Below the pieces are notes generated by a model. That model searched no databases and was not told the DNA's origin. It saw only the letters and a program-made list of their open reading frames with translations. From the NCBI RefSeq assembly GCF_000718135.1, contig NZ_JOEM01000008.1:310001-374000 (forward strand): 64,000 nucleotides of DNA, given 5' to 3'. Below, piece by piece: positions 8,203 to 16,511 of the stretch. The DNA comes from Streptomyces cyaneofuscatus. GTDB lineage: Bacteria > Actinomycetota > Actinomycetes > Streptomycetales > Streptomycetaceae. Position numbers and translations under genes: made by a program. Numbering within the stretch: the first letter of the stretch is position 1; each line of letters opens with the position of its first letter.

Positions 8203-8985
8203 TCACGGGGCGGAGTAGCCGCCGTCCACCAGGTGGTAGCTGCCGTGGATGAAGGAGGCCTTGTCGGAGAGGAGGAAGACGGTGAGTTCGGCGACCTCCT
8301 CCGCCGTGCCGAGGCGTCCGGCCGGGTGCAGGGAGATCAGGTGCTCGCGGGCCTGCGGGTCGGCGTTCCGCAGGAGCGGGGTGTCGATGAAGCCGGGGCC
8401 GACCGCGTTGATCCGCACGTTCTGTGCCGCGTATTCGAGCGCCGCCGTCTTCGTGAGGCCGACGACGCCGTGCTTTGCGGCGACATAGGCGGGCGAGCCC
8501 GCGAAGCCGTTGGTGCCGAGGATCGAGGACATGTTGACGACGGCTCCGCCGCCCGACGCGACGATGGCGGGCAGCTCGTGGCGCATCGAGTAGAAGACAC
8601 CGCTGAGGTTGGTGGCGACGACGCGGTCCCAGTCCTCGACGGGGTACGCCCCGGTGGGGGCGGCCGGACCGGCGATGCCCGCGTTGTTCACGGCCAGGTG
8701 GAGGGCGCCGAAGGTCTCCACGGTGAACCGCACACCGGCTTCGACGGAGGCCGGGTCGGTGACGTCCATGCGTACGGCGGCCGCCCGCGCTCCCGTGCTC
8801 TCCAGCTGGGCGGCGGCCTTGCGGGCGCTCTCCTCGTCGTAGTCGGCGACGACGACGGCCGCGCCGGCGGTGGCGAGCAGCCGGGCCACGGCGAGGCCGA
8901 TGCCGGAGGCGCCGCCGGTGACGAGGGCGGTACGGCCGGCGAACTCGGCCGAGGGGGTGGTGGGGCTGGTGCTGGTGGTGCTCAT
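8203..8985 (-). CDS. SDR-family oxidoreductase
   Basis: This is a 260-residue classical short-chain dehydrogenase. It shows the cofactor motif TGGASGIGLA, the NNAG motif, catalytic Ser in NMSSILG, and YVAAK containing the catalytic Tyr and Lys. The acidic residue after the second strand (VVADYDE) favours NAD over NADP. The C-terminus ends in VDGGYSAP as in many 3-oxoacyl or alcohol dehydrogenases. Its ATG overlaps the stop of the upstream TetR gene (ATGA), so the regulator and enzyme are translated together. The substrate is unknown. Confidence 0.9.
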   Translation of the reverse strand: MSTTSTSPTTPSAEFAGRTALVTGGASGIGLAVARLLATAGAAVVVADYDEESARKAAAQLESTGARAAAVRMDVTDPASVEAGVRFTVETFGALHLAVNNAGIAGPAAPTGAYPVEDWDRVVATNLSGVFYSMRHELPAIVASGGGAVVNMSSILGTNGFAGSPAYVAAKHGVVGLTKTAALEYAAQNVRINAVGPGFIDTPLLRNADPQAREHLISLHPAGRLGTAEEVAELTVFLLSDKASFIHGSYHLVDGGYSAP

Positions 8986-9704
8986 GAGGTTGCCTCTTCT
9001 GCTGTGTGTTCTGTGGTGCTGTCCCTGCGCTGCGGCGCGCTCGGTGCCGTGAGCAGGTCCGCCGCCAGGGCGTCGAACGCCTCGGTGACCAGCGCGGGCA
9101 GGGCGTCCGGGCGGCCTCCGCGCACCCAGGCGGCCTGGGCGGCGAGCAGGGCGCCCGCTCCCGCCGCCACCGTGACGGCCGGACGGATGTCGTGGCGCGG
9201 TTCGACGCCGAGCCGGTCCGCGAGGATGGCGATCGAGTCCTCCTGGGCGTCCACCCGGATGTGGTGGAAGGCCGCGTAGAGGGTCGGCTCCTCCTCGGCG
9301 ACGGTCAGGAGGTCGAAGATCCGGGGGCGGCGGTGCCAGGGCTCCGCTTCCGGGTCGGCGAGCCAGGCGAGAACGGCACGCCGGTAGGCGAGGAGCGGGG
9401 GCTCCCCGGCCGGGCGGGACCGCAGGGCCTGGTTGATCCGGTCGCCGTCGCCCCGCAGGGAGTCGAGGGCGGCGGCTTCCTTGCTCGCGAAGTACCGGCT
9501 GAAGGTGCGGCGGTCGACGTCGGCGGCCTCCGCGATCTCCTCGACCGTGACGTACCGCAGCCCCCGGTCCAGCACCAGCTCGAACGCGGCCCGCGCCAGG
9601 GTCTCGCGGGTGCGGCGGGCCTTGCGGCTGCGCCGCTCCGGCGCCCTCCGGTCCGGGGCCGGACGCCCCGGGACCTTCGCTTCCAGGCTCTCTTCCGGAC
9701 TCAT
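8982..9704 (-). CDS. TetR-family transcriptional regulator
   Basis: The 240-residue product has an N-terminal TetR helix-turn-helix at about residues 28-75 (TRETLARAAFEL, VTVEEIAEAADVDRRTFSRYFASKEA). The C-terminal part is a ligand-binding helical domain without recognisable features. The ATG at 9704 is preferred because a TACGGT -10 box lies seven bases upstream, giving a leaderless transcript; a GTG at 9719 is an alternative. It is coupled to the SDR gene and likely represses its own operon through the repeats at 9707-9760. Confidence 0.87.
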   Translation of the reverse strand: MSPEESLEAKVPGRPAPDRRAPERRSRKARRTRETLARAAFELVLDRGLRYVTVEEIAEAADVDRRTFSRYFASKEAAALDSLRGDGDRINQALRSRPAGEPPLLAYRRAVLAWLADPEAEPWHRRPRIFDLLTVAEEEPTLYAAFHHIRVDAQEDSIAILADRLGVEPRHDIRPAVTVAAGAGALLAAQAAWVRGGRPDALPALVTEAFDALAADLLTAPSAPQRRDSTTEHTAEEATS

Positions 9705-9724
9705 ATGTGCACCGTACACCTGAA

Positions 9725-9760
9725 AATGTCCCCACGCGACATTCGTCTCGTGGGGACATT
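9725..9760. repeat. perfect 12-bp inverted repeat (terminator and/or TetR operator)
   Basis: The arms AATGTCCCCACG (9725-9736) and CGTGGGGACATT (9749-9760) flank a 12-base loop that holds another copy of GACATT. On the minus strand it lies 36 bases past the phosphatase stop and is followed by TTTC, which fits a terminator. It also covers the -35 region of the TetR gene, which fits an operator. Confidence 0.55.
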
Positions 9761-9795
9761 CACCTCGTCCGTACGGGGCCGCCGTACGGGGCCGT

Positions 9796-11004
9796 TCAGT
9801 CGCTCACGGCCCCCGCGACCGGTCGGACCTCATCGGCGGCGGCCGCGGGCAGCGGCCTGCCGTCGCCCGGCGCCCTGCCCAGGGCGAGCGCGGCGACGTC
9901 GTCGCGCCGGATGCCTCCGGTGAAGGTCTCCAGGTCGACGTGGAGCGCGTCCAGCAGCTCGCGCGGACCGTGTCCGGCCCAGTCGGCCAGCCGCCGGTCC
10001 AGCGGGTAGAAGGCGCGGGCCGCGTCGCGGGCCTCCGTCACCCCGTCGGTGACGACGAGGAGGGTGGCGCCGGGCGGAAGGGCGAACGACTCCGCCGTAC
10101 GGGTCTCCCGGCTGAGGCCGGCGAGGCCGAGGGGCACATAGGTCCGCTCCAGCCGTACGGCGGAGGCCCGGCCCTCGTGCAGCAGCCGCGGCGGCAGATG
10201 GCCGCAGTTCACCGCCTGTACGCGGTCCTCCTCGTCGAACCCGAGGACCAGCGCGGTCACGAAGCGTTCGGCCTCGCCGGTCTGGGCGGAGAACGCGTTG
10301 TGCCGGACGACGGCGGCCTCCAGGGCCTCCACCACCCCGGTCAGCGTGGGCTCCCGGACCGCCGCCTCACGGAACGCGGCGATCGCGGCGAACCCGGCTC
10401 CTATGGCCGCGATCCCCTTGCCCTGGACGTCCCCGATGATGACGCGGGTCCCGTACGGCGACTGGACGACCTCGTAGATGTCACCGCCGACGAAGCGGTC
10501 CTCCTCGATCGGCTCGTAGATGCCGTACGCGAAGACCTGGTCGGTGATGACGGGCAGGGGGCGCAGGATCTGGCGTTGCAGGGCGACGGCGGCGGAGCGG
10601 AGCCGGTCCATCTCGGTGGCGTGGCGTATGCGGGCCGCGCAGGCGGCGACGCCGAGGGCGCAGGCCAGCACGGTGAAGCCGATGCCGAACACGAAGTCCC
10701 AGAAGGTGCCGTCCCCGCCGAGCCCGGAGCCGACGACGACCGCCGTGATCCAGACCGCCACCCAGACGGTCTGCCGGAGGCTGCAGAAGACGGAGGCCAG
10801 GGCCGGGACGACCACGAGGAGGGGGATGACCCGGAGGTCCTCTCCCGTGACCACGTCGAGGAGGACGACCAGCACGCTCAGCAGCAGCACCAGGCCGGCC
10901 AGCGCCCAGTTCCCGATCCGGCCCCTGGCCGCCGTGGTGCCCGCGTCCGTACCCGGAAGGACCGTCATCCGGCCCGGTGCCCTGCGCCCTATCCCCAGGG
11001 ACAC
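9796..11004 (-). CDS. membrane PP2C-type (RsbU/SpoIIE) protein serine/threonine phosphatase
   Basis: This encodes 402 residues from a GTG at 11004, which has a strong AGGAGGAG site six bases upstream; the internal ATG at 10968 lacks one. Residues 30-130 form four or five membrane segments (GNWALAGLVLLLSVLVVLLD and on). The rest is a PP2C/SpoIIE domain with metal-binding aspartates in FVGGDIYEV, IIGDVQGKG and VVTDGVTEARD. Such phosphatases dephosphorylate anti-sigma-factor antagonists and so release SigB-type factors. A SigB-family sigma gene lies 1.6 kb away, but the direct partner is not proven. Confidence 0.88.
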   Translation of the reverse strand: MSLGIGRRAPGRMTVLPGTDAGTTAARGRIGNWALAGLVLLLSVLVVLLDVVTGEDLRVIPLLVVVPALASVFCSLRQTVWVAVWITAVVVGSGLGGDGTFWDFVFGIGFTVLACALGVAACAARIRHATEMDRLRSAAVALQRQILRPLPVITDQVFAYGIYEPIEEDRFVGGDIYEVVQSPYGTRVIIGDVQGKGIAAIGAGFAAIAAFREAAVREPTLTGVVEALEAAVVRHNAFSAQTGEAERFVTALVLGFDEEDRVQAVNCGHLPPRLLHEGRASAVRLERTYVPLGLAGLSRETRTAESFALPPGATLLVVTDGVTEARDAARAFYPLDRRLADWAGHGPRELLDALHVDLETFTGGIRRDDVAALALGRAPGDGRPLPAAAADEVRPVAGAVSD

Positions 11005-11182
11005 GCCCGCTCCTCCTGTTCGCCGCCCGGTGCCGCCCGTGGTCCGGACGATCCCTTCCAGTTGACCGGCATCCGGGCCCCGGCGCAGGGGGGCATAGGG
11101 CCCGGAGGCGGGGCCGAACGTCCCGACCGGGACGTCCGGCCCGGGACCTTCGGCCCCCTGCACGGGTGCCCGTCGGCCCCGA

Positions 11183-11935
11183 TCACCGCTGCGGAGAACT
11201 CGCCGGGGCCAGGACGGAGAGGAACTCGGGGTGGGCGCGGAGCTGGAAGCCGAGCGATTCGTAGAGCCGGATCGCCACCGCGTTGGCGGCGGAGGTGTGC
11301 AGGAACGGCGTCTCGCCCCGTTCACGGATCCCGTACGCGACCGCCCGGACCAGGCGGCTCGCCAGACCCTGACCCCGTACGGACGCGTCGGTGCAGACCC
11401 CGCTGATCTCGGTCCAGCCCGGCGGGTGCAGCCGCTCCCCCGCCATGGCGACCAGGGCGCCGCCCCGGCGGATGCCCAGATAGGTGCCGAGTTCCACGGT
11501 GCGCGGCAGGAAGGGGCCGGGGCGGGTGCGCGCCACCAGGTCCAGCATCTCCGGCACATCGGCCGGGCCGAGCCGTACGGCTTCCGCGTCGGGCTCCGGG
11601 ACCACCGACACATCGACGAGCTGGACTCCGCCGATCCGGTGAAGGATCTCCCAGCCCTGCGGCGGCTCCGCCCTCAGCGTGTTCATGCCGATGGTTCCGC
11701 CCGGACCGGCGAGCGCCGCGAGATCGGCCCAGTCCCGTGCGTCCGGGACGGCGGGGTGAGCGGTCCAGGGGGTGACGTCGACGGGGTAGCGCAGGATCCG
11801 GCCGCGGCGCTCGGCGAAGTGGGCGTGCGGGCCCGTGAGCGAGGCGAGCGCGGGGTTGTCCAGCGGGTGGGGTGCCGCGGGGGCGGAGGCCGGGGCGGCG
11901 GCCTGCTCCCGTGTCGCGGGGTCGACGGTGCTCAT
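11183..11935 (-). CDS. GNAT-family N-acetyltransferase
   Basis: A 251-residue protein whose C-terminal half is a GNAT domain. The acetyl-CoA pyrophosphate loop is visible as VRGQGLAS, preceded by the strand ISGVCTDASV and followed by TPFLHTSAANAVAIRLYESLGF. The N-terminal half (residues 1-120) resembles the FR47-like two-domain GNATs. The acceptor is unknown. The start is the ATG at 11935 with GAGGTGGG upstream. Confidence 0.88.
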   Translation of the reverse strand: MSTVDPATREQAAAPASAPAAPHPLDNPALASLTGPHAHFAERRGRILRYPVDVTPWTAHPAVPDARDWADLAALAGPGGTIGMNTLRAEPPQGWEILHRIGGVQLVDVSVVPEPDAEAVRLGPADVPEMLDLVARTRPGPFLPRTVELGTYLGIRRGGALVAMAGERLHPPGWTEISGVCTDASVRGQGLASRLVRAVAYGIRERGETPFLHTSAANAVAIRLYESLGFQLRAHPEFLSVLAPASSPQR

Positions 11936-12563
11936 GGACCCACCTCGGCGATCGGATCGGGCCTTTCGGCTGCACCCCGTGCCACCCCTCCGCGGCACTC
12001 TTCGTACGCGTACGGCTTGCGCATGTTCTCCCTCGATCCGGTCCATCGCGCGGTTCCTTCAGGCGGGCACCCCGGTGCCCTGGCGCCGCGCGCCCGCCAC
12101 CCGCGAAAAGCTGAGGGACGCAGGGCGTATTCCGTGCCGGGGAAGTGTTCACGATGCCGCAATCAACCGGGGCGCCCGGCCGGCTCCGCGACCCCGGAGG
12201 GAGAGGTTCCGGAGCACGCCGACGACCGGCGTGCGCCCGCCCGCAGGAGCGGCGAATTCGACTCATCCGTCGGCCAATCCGCGCCGGTCCGGTCCCAACT
12301 GCCTGCCGGTTGTGGCACTCTGGTGGCGACCGCCCCACCGGGCTCCCCCGTACCGGTGGGGCGGTTCTGTGCGCCCCCTGTGGCCCGGCCCGTCCCCATG
12401 ACGGTGTTTCAGTGCCGAACGGGGCCCGTTTCCGGCGCTCTCCAGCCGATTTCGGCCAACTCACAACGCCTGGCGAGATCGAATCCCTTCCCGGACGCAT
12501 GAGGACCGGACGGCCGGGCAGGCGAGTAAACCTCATGGCCTACGACCAGGGGAGGGTGACGAG
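11936..12563. other. 628-base region without a convincing gene, upstream of the sigma factor
   Basis: Divergent spacer between the GNAT gene and the sigma gene. The small open frames here look like shadows with no motif. It contains a perfect hairpin at 12327-12363. The last 60 bases carry the AGGGGAGGG ribosome site of the sigma gene. No SigB-type promoter (GTTT then GGGTA) was recognised with confidence. Confidence 0.45.
12327..12363. terminator. perfect 13-bp hairpin in the sigma factor upstream region
   Basis: ACCGCCCCACCGG (12327-12339) pairs with CCGGTGGGGCGGT (12351-12363) around an 11-base loop. It ends no annotated gene, so it may terminate an upstream leader or a small RNA, or act as a barrier between the divergent units. 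Confidence 0.5.
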
Positions 12564-13451
12564 ATGACGGCGCACACCGCGCAGACCACCGGTACCGAGC
12601 AGCGGACGGGCACCACGGAGGGCACCACCGGGGACCTCCCGTGGATCGAGGATGCCGGGAAGATCGCCCCCATGGACGCACGGGCCCTGTCGAAGGTCTT
12701 CTTCGACCGCCTCCAGGTGCTGGAGGAGGGCACGCACGAGTACCAGTACGCGCGCAACACGCTGATCGAGATGAACCTGTCGCTGGTCCGGTTCGCCGCC
12801 AACCGCTTCCGCAACCGGGGCAGCGGCGACATGGAGGACATCATCCAGGTCGGCACGATCGGACTGATCAAGGCGATCGACCGCTTCGACCTGTCCCGCG
12901 AGGTCGAGTTCACCTCGTTCGCCGTCCCGTACATCGTCGGTGAGATCAAGCGGTTCTTCCGGGACACCAGCTGGGCCGTCCACGTTCCCCGGCGCCTCCA
13001 GGAACTCCGGGTGGACCTCGCCAAGGCGAAGGAGGCCCTCGCCGCCGACCTCGACCGGGACCCCACGGTGCAGGAACTGGCCGAGCACCTCGGGATGGAC
13101 GAGGCGGAGATCACCGAGGGGATCGTCGCGTCCAACGGCTACACCGCCGGCTCGCTGGACATGCCGACCGACTCCTCGGAATCCGGTCCCCAGAACACCG
13201 GCGGGCGGACCTTCGCCGACGTACTGGGCGAGCCGGATCCCGCCATCGAGACCGTGGAGAACCTGCACACCCTCGCTCCCCTGCTGGGCGAACTGGACGA
13301 GCGGGAGCGCCGGATCATCGACATGCGGTTCGGCCAGGAGCTGACGCAGGCCCAGATCGGTGCCGAGCTGGGGATCTCCCAGATGCATGTCTCGCGGCTG
13401 CTGAGCCGGATGCTGGGCAAGCTGCGCAGCGGGATGCTCACGCAGGAGTGA
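12564..13451 (+). CDS. SigB/SigF/SigG-family RNA polymerase sigma factor
   Basis: The 295-residue product has region 2 (NLSLVRFAANRFRNRGSGDMEDIIQVGTIGLIKAIDRFD split over residues 72-110), region 2.4 with VEFTSFAVPYIVGEIKRFFRD, region 3 (VPRRLQELR, PTVQELAEHLGM) and region 4 helix-turn-helix (LTQAQIGAELGISQMHVSRLLSRML). This is the architecture of the Streptomyces SigB/F/G/H group used in osmotic stress and sporulation. Those factors are held by anti-sigma factors and released by a partner switch. No anti-sigma gene is adjacent. The start is an ATG after a strong AGGGGAGGGTGACGAG site. Confidence 0.93.
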   Translation: MTAHTAQTTGTEQRTGTTEGTTGDLPWIEDAGKIAPMDARALSKVFFDRLQVLEEGTHEYQYARNTLIEMNLSLVRFAANRFRNRGSGDMEDIIQVGTIGLIKAIDRFDLSREVEFTSFAVPYIVGEIKRFFRDTSWAVHVPRRLQELRVDLAKAKEALAADLDRDPTVQELAEHLGMDEAEITEGIVASNGYTAGSLDMPTDSSESGPQNTGGRTFADVLGEPDPAIETVENLHTLAPLLGELDERERRIIDMRFGQELTQAQIGAELGISQMHVSRLLSRMLGKLRSGMLTQE

Positions 13452-13520
13452 TGCGATCCGCCTGATCCATAAGTCAGGCTCTCAATTTCCTTGGCTCAGA
13501 GCCGTGCCCTGCGTCTCGTG

Positions 13521-13549
13521 TTGAGATTTTCTCACCACCTCGTTACGGT
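13521..13549 (+). promoter_or_regulatory. leaderless promoter and inverted repeat of the Cro-TetR regulator
   Basis: TTGAGA (13521-13526), a 17-base spacer and TACGGT (13544-13549) place the start of transcription at the ATG at 13557, so the mRNA is likely leaderless. The -35 region lies in a small palindrome, TGAGATTTTCTCA (13522-13534), a likely self-repression site. Confidence 0.6.
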
Positions 13550-13556
13550 TGCCGCC

Positions 13557-14423
13557 ATGCAGCAGTACGAGGTGGCCGCGCGGGTCCGTCAGGTGATCGA
13601 CGCGGCGGGAGTCAGCGCACGTGAGTTCGCCCGGCGGATCGTCATCGACCCGTCGAAGCTGTCGCGTTCCCTGAACGGTTCCCGTCGTTTCACCGCCGCG
13701 GAACTGGCCCGGATCGCCGACATCGGCGGCGTGGACGCCAACTGGCTGCTGGGCGCCGCGTCCACGCCCGCGGTGCCGCCCGCTGCGCCAACCACACCCA
13801 CGTCGGAGCCCGCTCCGGCACCCGAGGGCGGCAGACCCCTGCAGATCGTGCGGGAGACCGTCCGGCTGATCGCCGAACGCGGGTTCCACGCCGTCCGGGT
13901 CGCGGACATCGCCACCGCCTGCCGCACCAGCACCGCCGCGATCCACTACCACTTCCCCGGCCGCGACGAGCTGCTCGAAGCGGCGGTGCGGTGGTGCATG
14001 GACGAGGACACCCGTCGCCGGGCAGCGGCCACCGAAGGAACCGTCCACGCGGGTGACGAGCTGCGCCTCCTGCTCGACCTCCAGACGCCGCGCACCGAGC
14101 AGCAGCGCCGCCAGTGGTGCGTCTGGCTCGACCTCTGGGCCGAGGCAGCGCGCTCCACCACCGTCGGGCAGCTCCACCGCGAGTACTACCGGCAGTGGCG
14201 GGCGACCGTCTCCGACGTGATCCGGCGCGGGGTCGAGCAGGGCGTGTTCCGTCCCGTCGACCCGGACGGCGCGGCCCTCACCCTCACCGCCCTGATCGAC
14301 GGTCTGGCCTCCCAGGTCCTGGCCACCGCGCCCGACAGCCCCGGCACGGGCACCGGCGCCCAGGCCATGCACGACGCCCTGACCGCCCACGTGGACGCCT
14401 GCCTGACCGCGCCGGCTGTCTGA
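13557..14423 (+). CDS. hybrid regulator: Cro/C1-type HTH fused to a TetR-type regulator
   Basis: The 288-residue product has two DNA-binding domains in tandem. Residues 1-65 form a Cro/C1-like helix-turn-helix ([21 protein letters not shown], then [22 protein letters not shown]). A Pro/Ala linker spans about residues 67-90. The remainder starts with a TetR helix-turn-helix ([28 protein letters not shown]) and continues as a TetR ligand-binding domain containing [11 protein letters not shown]. The start is the ATG at 13557, seven bases after the -10 box. It lies just upstream of, and on the same strand as, the putative carnitine operon, whose repressor it probably is. Confidence 0.85.
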   Translation: MQQYEVAARVRQVIDAAGVSAREFARRIVIDPSKLSRSLNGSRRFTAAELARIADIGGVDANWLLGAASTPAVPPAAPTTPTSEPAPAPEGGRPLQIVRETVRLIAERGFHAVRVADIATACRTSTAAIHYHFPGRDELLEAAVRWCMDEDTRRRAAATEGTVHAGDELRLLLDLQTPRTEQQRRQWCVWLDLWAEAARSTTVGQLHREYYRQWRATVSDVIRRGVEQGVFRPVDPDGAALTLTALIDGLASQVLATAPDSPGTGTGAQAMHDALTAHVDACLTAPAV

Positions 14424-14568
14424 CCCCGTACGCCGAGCGGCTCGCCGGCCGCCCCGGGGCCGCACCGCACCCATGCGCCGTACGTACGTCAGTGCCGTGC
14501 GAGACCCTTCGCGTACCCCCGCTCCCCCTCCGAAACCCCACTCCCCCACCCCGAGGAGACACCCCCGC

Positions 14569-15462
14569 ATGCCCGTGAACCAGGACGTCATCATCACCTG
14601 CGCCCTCACCGGAGCCGGTGACACCGTCGGCCGAAGTCCCCACGTCCCCGTGACACCCGAGCAGATCGCCGCGTCCGCCGTGGAGGCCGCCGGAGCCGGT
14701 GCCGCCGTGGTGCACATCCACGTCCGCGACCCGGGGACCGGCGCTCCCTCCCGTGACCCCCGCCTCTACCGCGAGGTCGTGGAGCGGATCCGGGAGACCG
14801 GCACCGATGTCGTCATCAATCTGACCGCCGGGATGGGCGGGGACCTGGTCATCGACCCGGAGGCCCCGCTGAAGCAGCTGCCGGGCACCGACCTGGTCGG
14901 CGGCCTGGAGCGGCTGCCGCACGTGGAGGACCTGCTGCCCGACATCTGCACCCTGGACTGCGGTTCGCTGAACTTCGGCGACGGCAGCAACCTCTACGTC
15001 TCGACCCCCGACATGCTCCGGACCGGCGCGAAGCGCATCCAGGAACTCGGGGTCCGGCCCGAGCTGGAGATCTTCGACACCGGGCAGCTGTGGTTCGCCA
15101 AGCAGCTCCTCGCCGAGGGGCTGCTCGACGACCCCACGGTCTTCCAGCTCTGCATGGGCATTCCGTGGGGCGCGCCCGCCGATCCGGGGGTGCTCCAGTC
15201 GATGGTCAACATGCTGCCCGAGGGCGCCCGTTGGGCAAGCTTCGCGCTCGGCCGGATGCAGATGCCCTGGGTCGCCCAGTCGATCCTGCTCGGCGGGCAC
15301 GTCCGGGTCGGCCTGGAGGACAACCTCTATCTGGGCAAGGGCGTCAAGGCCACCAACGGCCAGCTGGTGGAGCGCGCCGTACGGATCACCGAGGCCCTGG
15401 GCTCCCGGGTCGCCTCGCCCGACGAGGCGCGGCAGCAGCTCGGCCTCCGCCCGCGCACATGA
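14569..15462 (+). CDS. cdhC: 3-keto-5-aminohexanoate cleavage-type enzyme (BKACE); putative dehydrocarnitine cleavage enzyme
   Basis: This is a 297-residue DUF849/BKACE protein. These zinc enzymes condense a beta-keto acid with acetyl-CoA. Zinc ligands are seen in VVHIHVRD (His49 and His51), and the family motifs [29 protein letters not shown] and MGIPWGAP are present. Next to a carnitine-dehydrogenase-like and a hotdog thioesterase gene, the best reading is cleavage of 3-dehydrocarnitine to betainyl-CoA and acetoacetate. The start is the ATG at 14569 after GAGGAGA. Symbol by context; biochemical substrate inferred. Confidence 0.82.
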   Translation: MPVNQDVIITCALTGAGDTVGRSPHVPVTPEQIAASAVEAAGAGAAVVHIHVRDPGTGAPSRDPRLYREVVERIRETGTDVVINLTAGMGGDLVIDPEAPLKQLPGTDLVGGLERLPHVEDLLPDICTLDCGSLNFGDGSNLYVSTPDMLRTGAKRIQELGVRPELEIFDTGQLWFAKQLLAEGLLDDPTVFQLCMGIPWGAPADPGVLQSMVNMLPEGARWASFALGRMQMPWVAQSILLGGHVRVGLEDNLYLGKGVKATNGQLVERAVRITEALGSRVASPDEARQQLGLRPRT

Positions 15463-15512
15463 CCGCCCGCCGCTCCCTTCTCGACCTTCCTGACGTTCCT
15501 GGAGTCCCGCCC

Positions 15513-16511
15513 ATGTCTTCCCCCACTCCCCCTGTCCCCGCTCCCTGCGCCCCGGAGGACGTACGCCGTGTCGCGTGCGTCGGGGCCGGAGTGATCGGTG
15601 GCGGATGGGCCGCCCACTTCCTCGCGCGCGGCTACGACGTCACCGCCTGGGACCCCGCCCCCGACGCCGAGGCCCGGCTGCGCCGGCTGGTCGCGGCGGC
15701 CTGGCCCGCGCTCGAACAGCTCGGGCTCGCCGAAGGCGCCTCGCAGGACCGGCTGACCGTGACAGCGAGCCTCGAAGAGGCGGTGGCCGGAGCCGAGTTC
15801 GTGCAGGAGAGCGCGCCGGAGAAGCTGGAGCTGAAGCGGGACCTGCTGGCCCGGCTGGACGCGACCGCCCCCGCCGGTACGGTGATCGCCTCCTCGACCT
15901 CCGGCTATCCGATGACCGACATGCAGACCGGGACCCCCGGCGCCGCACGGCTCGTGGTCGGGCACCCCTTCAACCCGCCTTATCTGATCCCCCTGGTGGA
16001 GGTCGTCGGCGGCGAACTGACCGCGCCCGCCGCGGTGGAGTGGGCCTCACGCTTCTACGAGGTGGCGGGCAAGTCCGTCATCACCATGGACCGCGAGGTG
16101 CCCGGCTTCATCGCCAACCGGCTCCAGGAGGCGCTGTGGCGCGAGGCCCTGCACATGGTGGCGAACGGTGAGGCGACCGTACGGGAGATAGACGCGTCGA
16201 TCACCGAGGGGCCCGGGCTGCGGTGGGCGGTCATGGGGCCGATGCTGACGTTCGCGCTGGCGGGCGGCGAGGGCGGCATGGCCCATATGCTCGACCACTT
16301 CGGCCCGTCGCTGAAGTCCCCCTGGACCCGGCTCGAGGCACCCGAACTGGACCGCGCGCTGTACGAGGCGGTGGTGGCGGGCTGCGACGAGGCCGCTGCG
16401 GGCCGGACCATCGCGGATCTGGTCGCCGAGCGCGACCGGGGCGTCATCGACGTGCTGCGGGCGACCGGCCGGCTGCCCGGCGCCACCGCCACCGGGGAGG
16501 CCGCCCGATGA
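15513..16511 (+). CDS. cdhA: 3-hydroxyacyl-CoA dehydrogenase-family protein; putative L-carnitine dehydrogenase
   Basis: The 332-residue protein has an N-terminal NAD-binding fold (GAGVIGGG at residues 24-31) and the conserved family segment VGHPFNPPYLIPLVEVVGG. Catalytic-site features include the GHPFNP histidine and the ANRLQEAL helix. It lacks the long fatty-acid multienzyme part, like known carnitine dehydrogenases. It would oxidise L-carnitine to 3-dehydrocarnitine with NAD. GGAG precedes the ATG at 15513. Its stop overlaps the next gene's ATG (ATGA), matching the fused or linked carnitine dehydrogenase/thioesterase arrangement seen elsewhere. Confidence 0.82.
   Translation: MSSPTPPVPAPCAPEDVRRVACVGAGVIGGGWAAHFLARGYDVTAWDPAPDAEARLRRLVAAAWPALEQLGLAEGASQDRLTVTASLEEAVAGAEFVQESAPEKLELKRDLLARLDATAPAGTVIASSTSGYPMTDMQTGTPGAARLVVGHPFNPPYLIPLVEVVGGELTAPAAVEWASRFYEVAGKSVITMDREVPGFIANRLQEALWREALHMVANGEATVREIDASITEGPGLRWAVMGPMLTFALAGGEGGMAHMLDHFGPSLKSPWTRLEAPELDRALYEAVVAGCDEAAAGRTIADLVAERDRGVIDVLRATGRLPGATATGEAAR

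Noticed and set aside
12163..12399. 78-codon minus-strand open frame in the sigma upstream region
   Set aside because: Pro/Gly/Ala-rich text with no motif or ribosome site, and it covers a perfect hairpin.
15090..15512. Upstream extension of the carnitine dehydrogenase gene
   Set aside because: The extension overlaps the BKACE gene in another frame and has no motif; the ATG at 15513 fits the family N-terminus.
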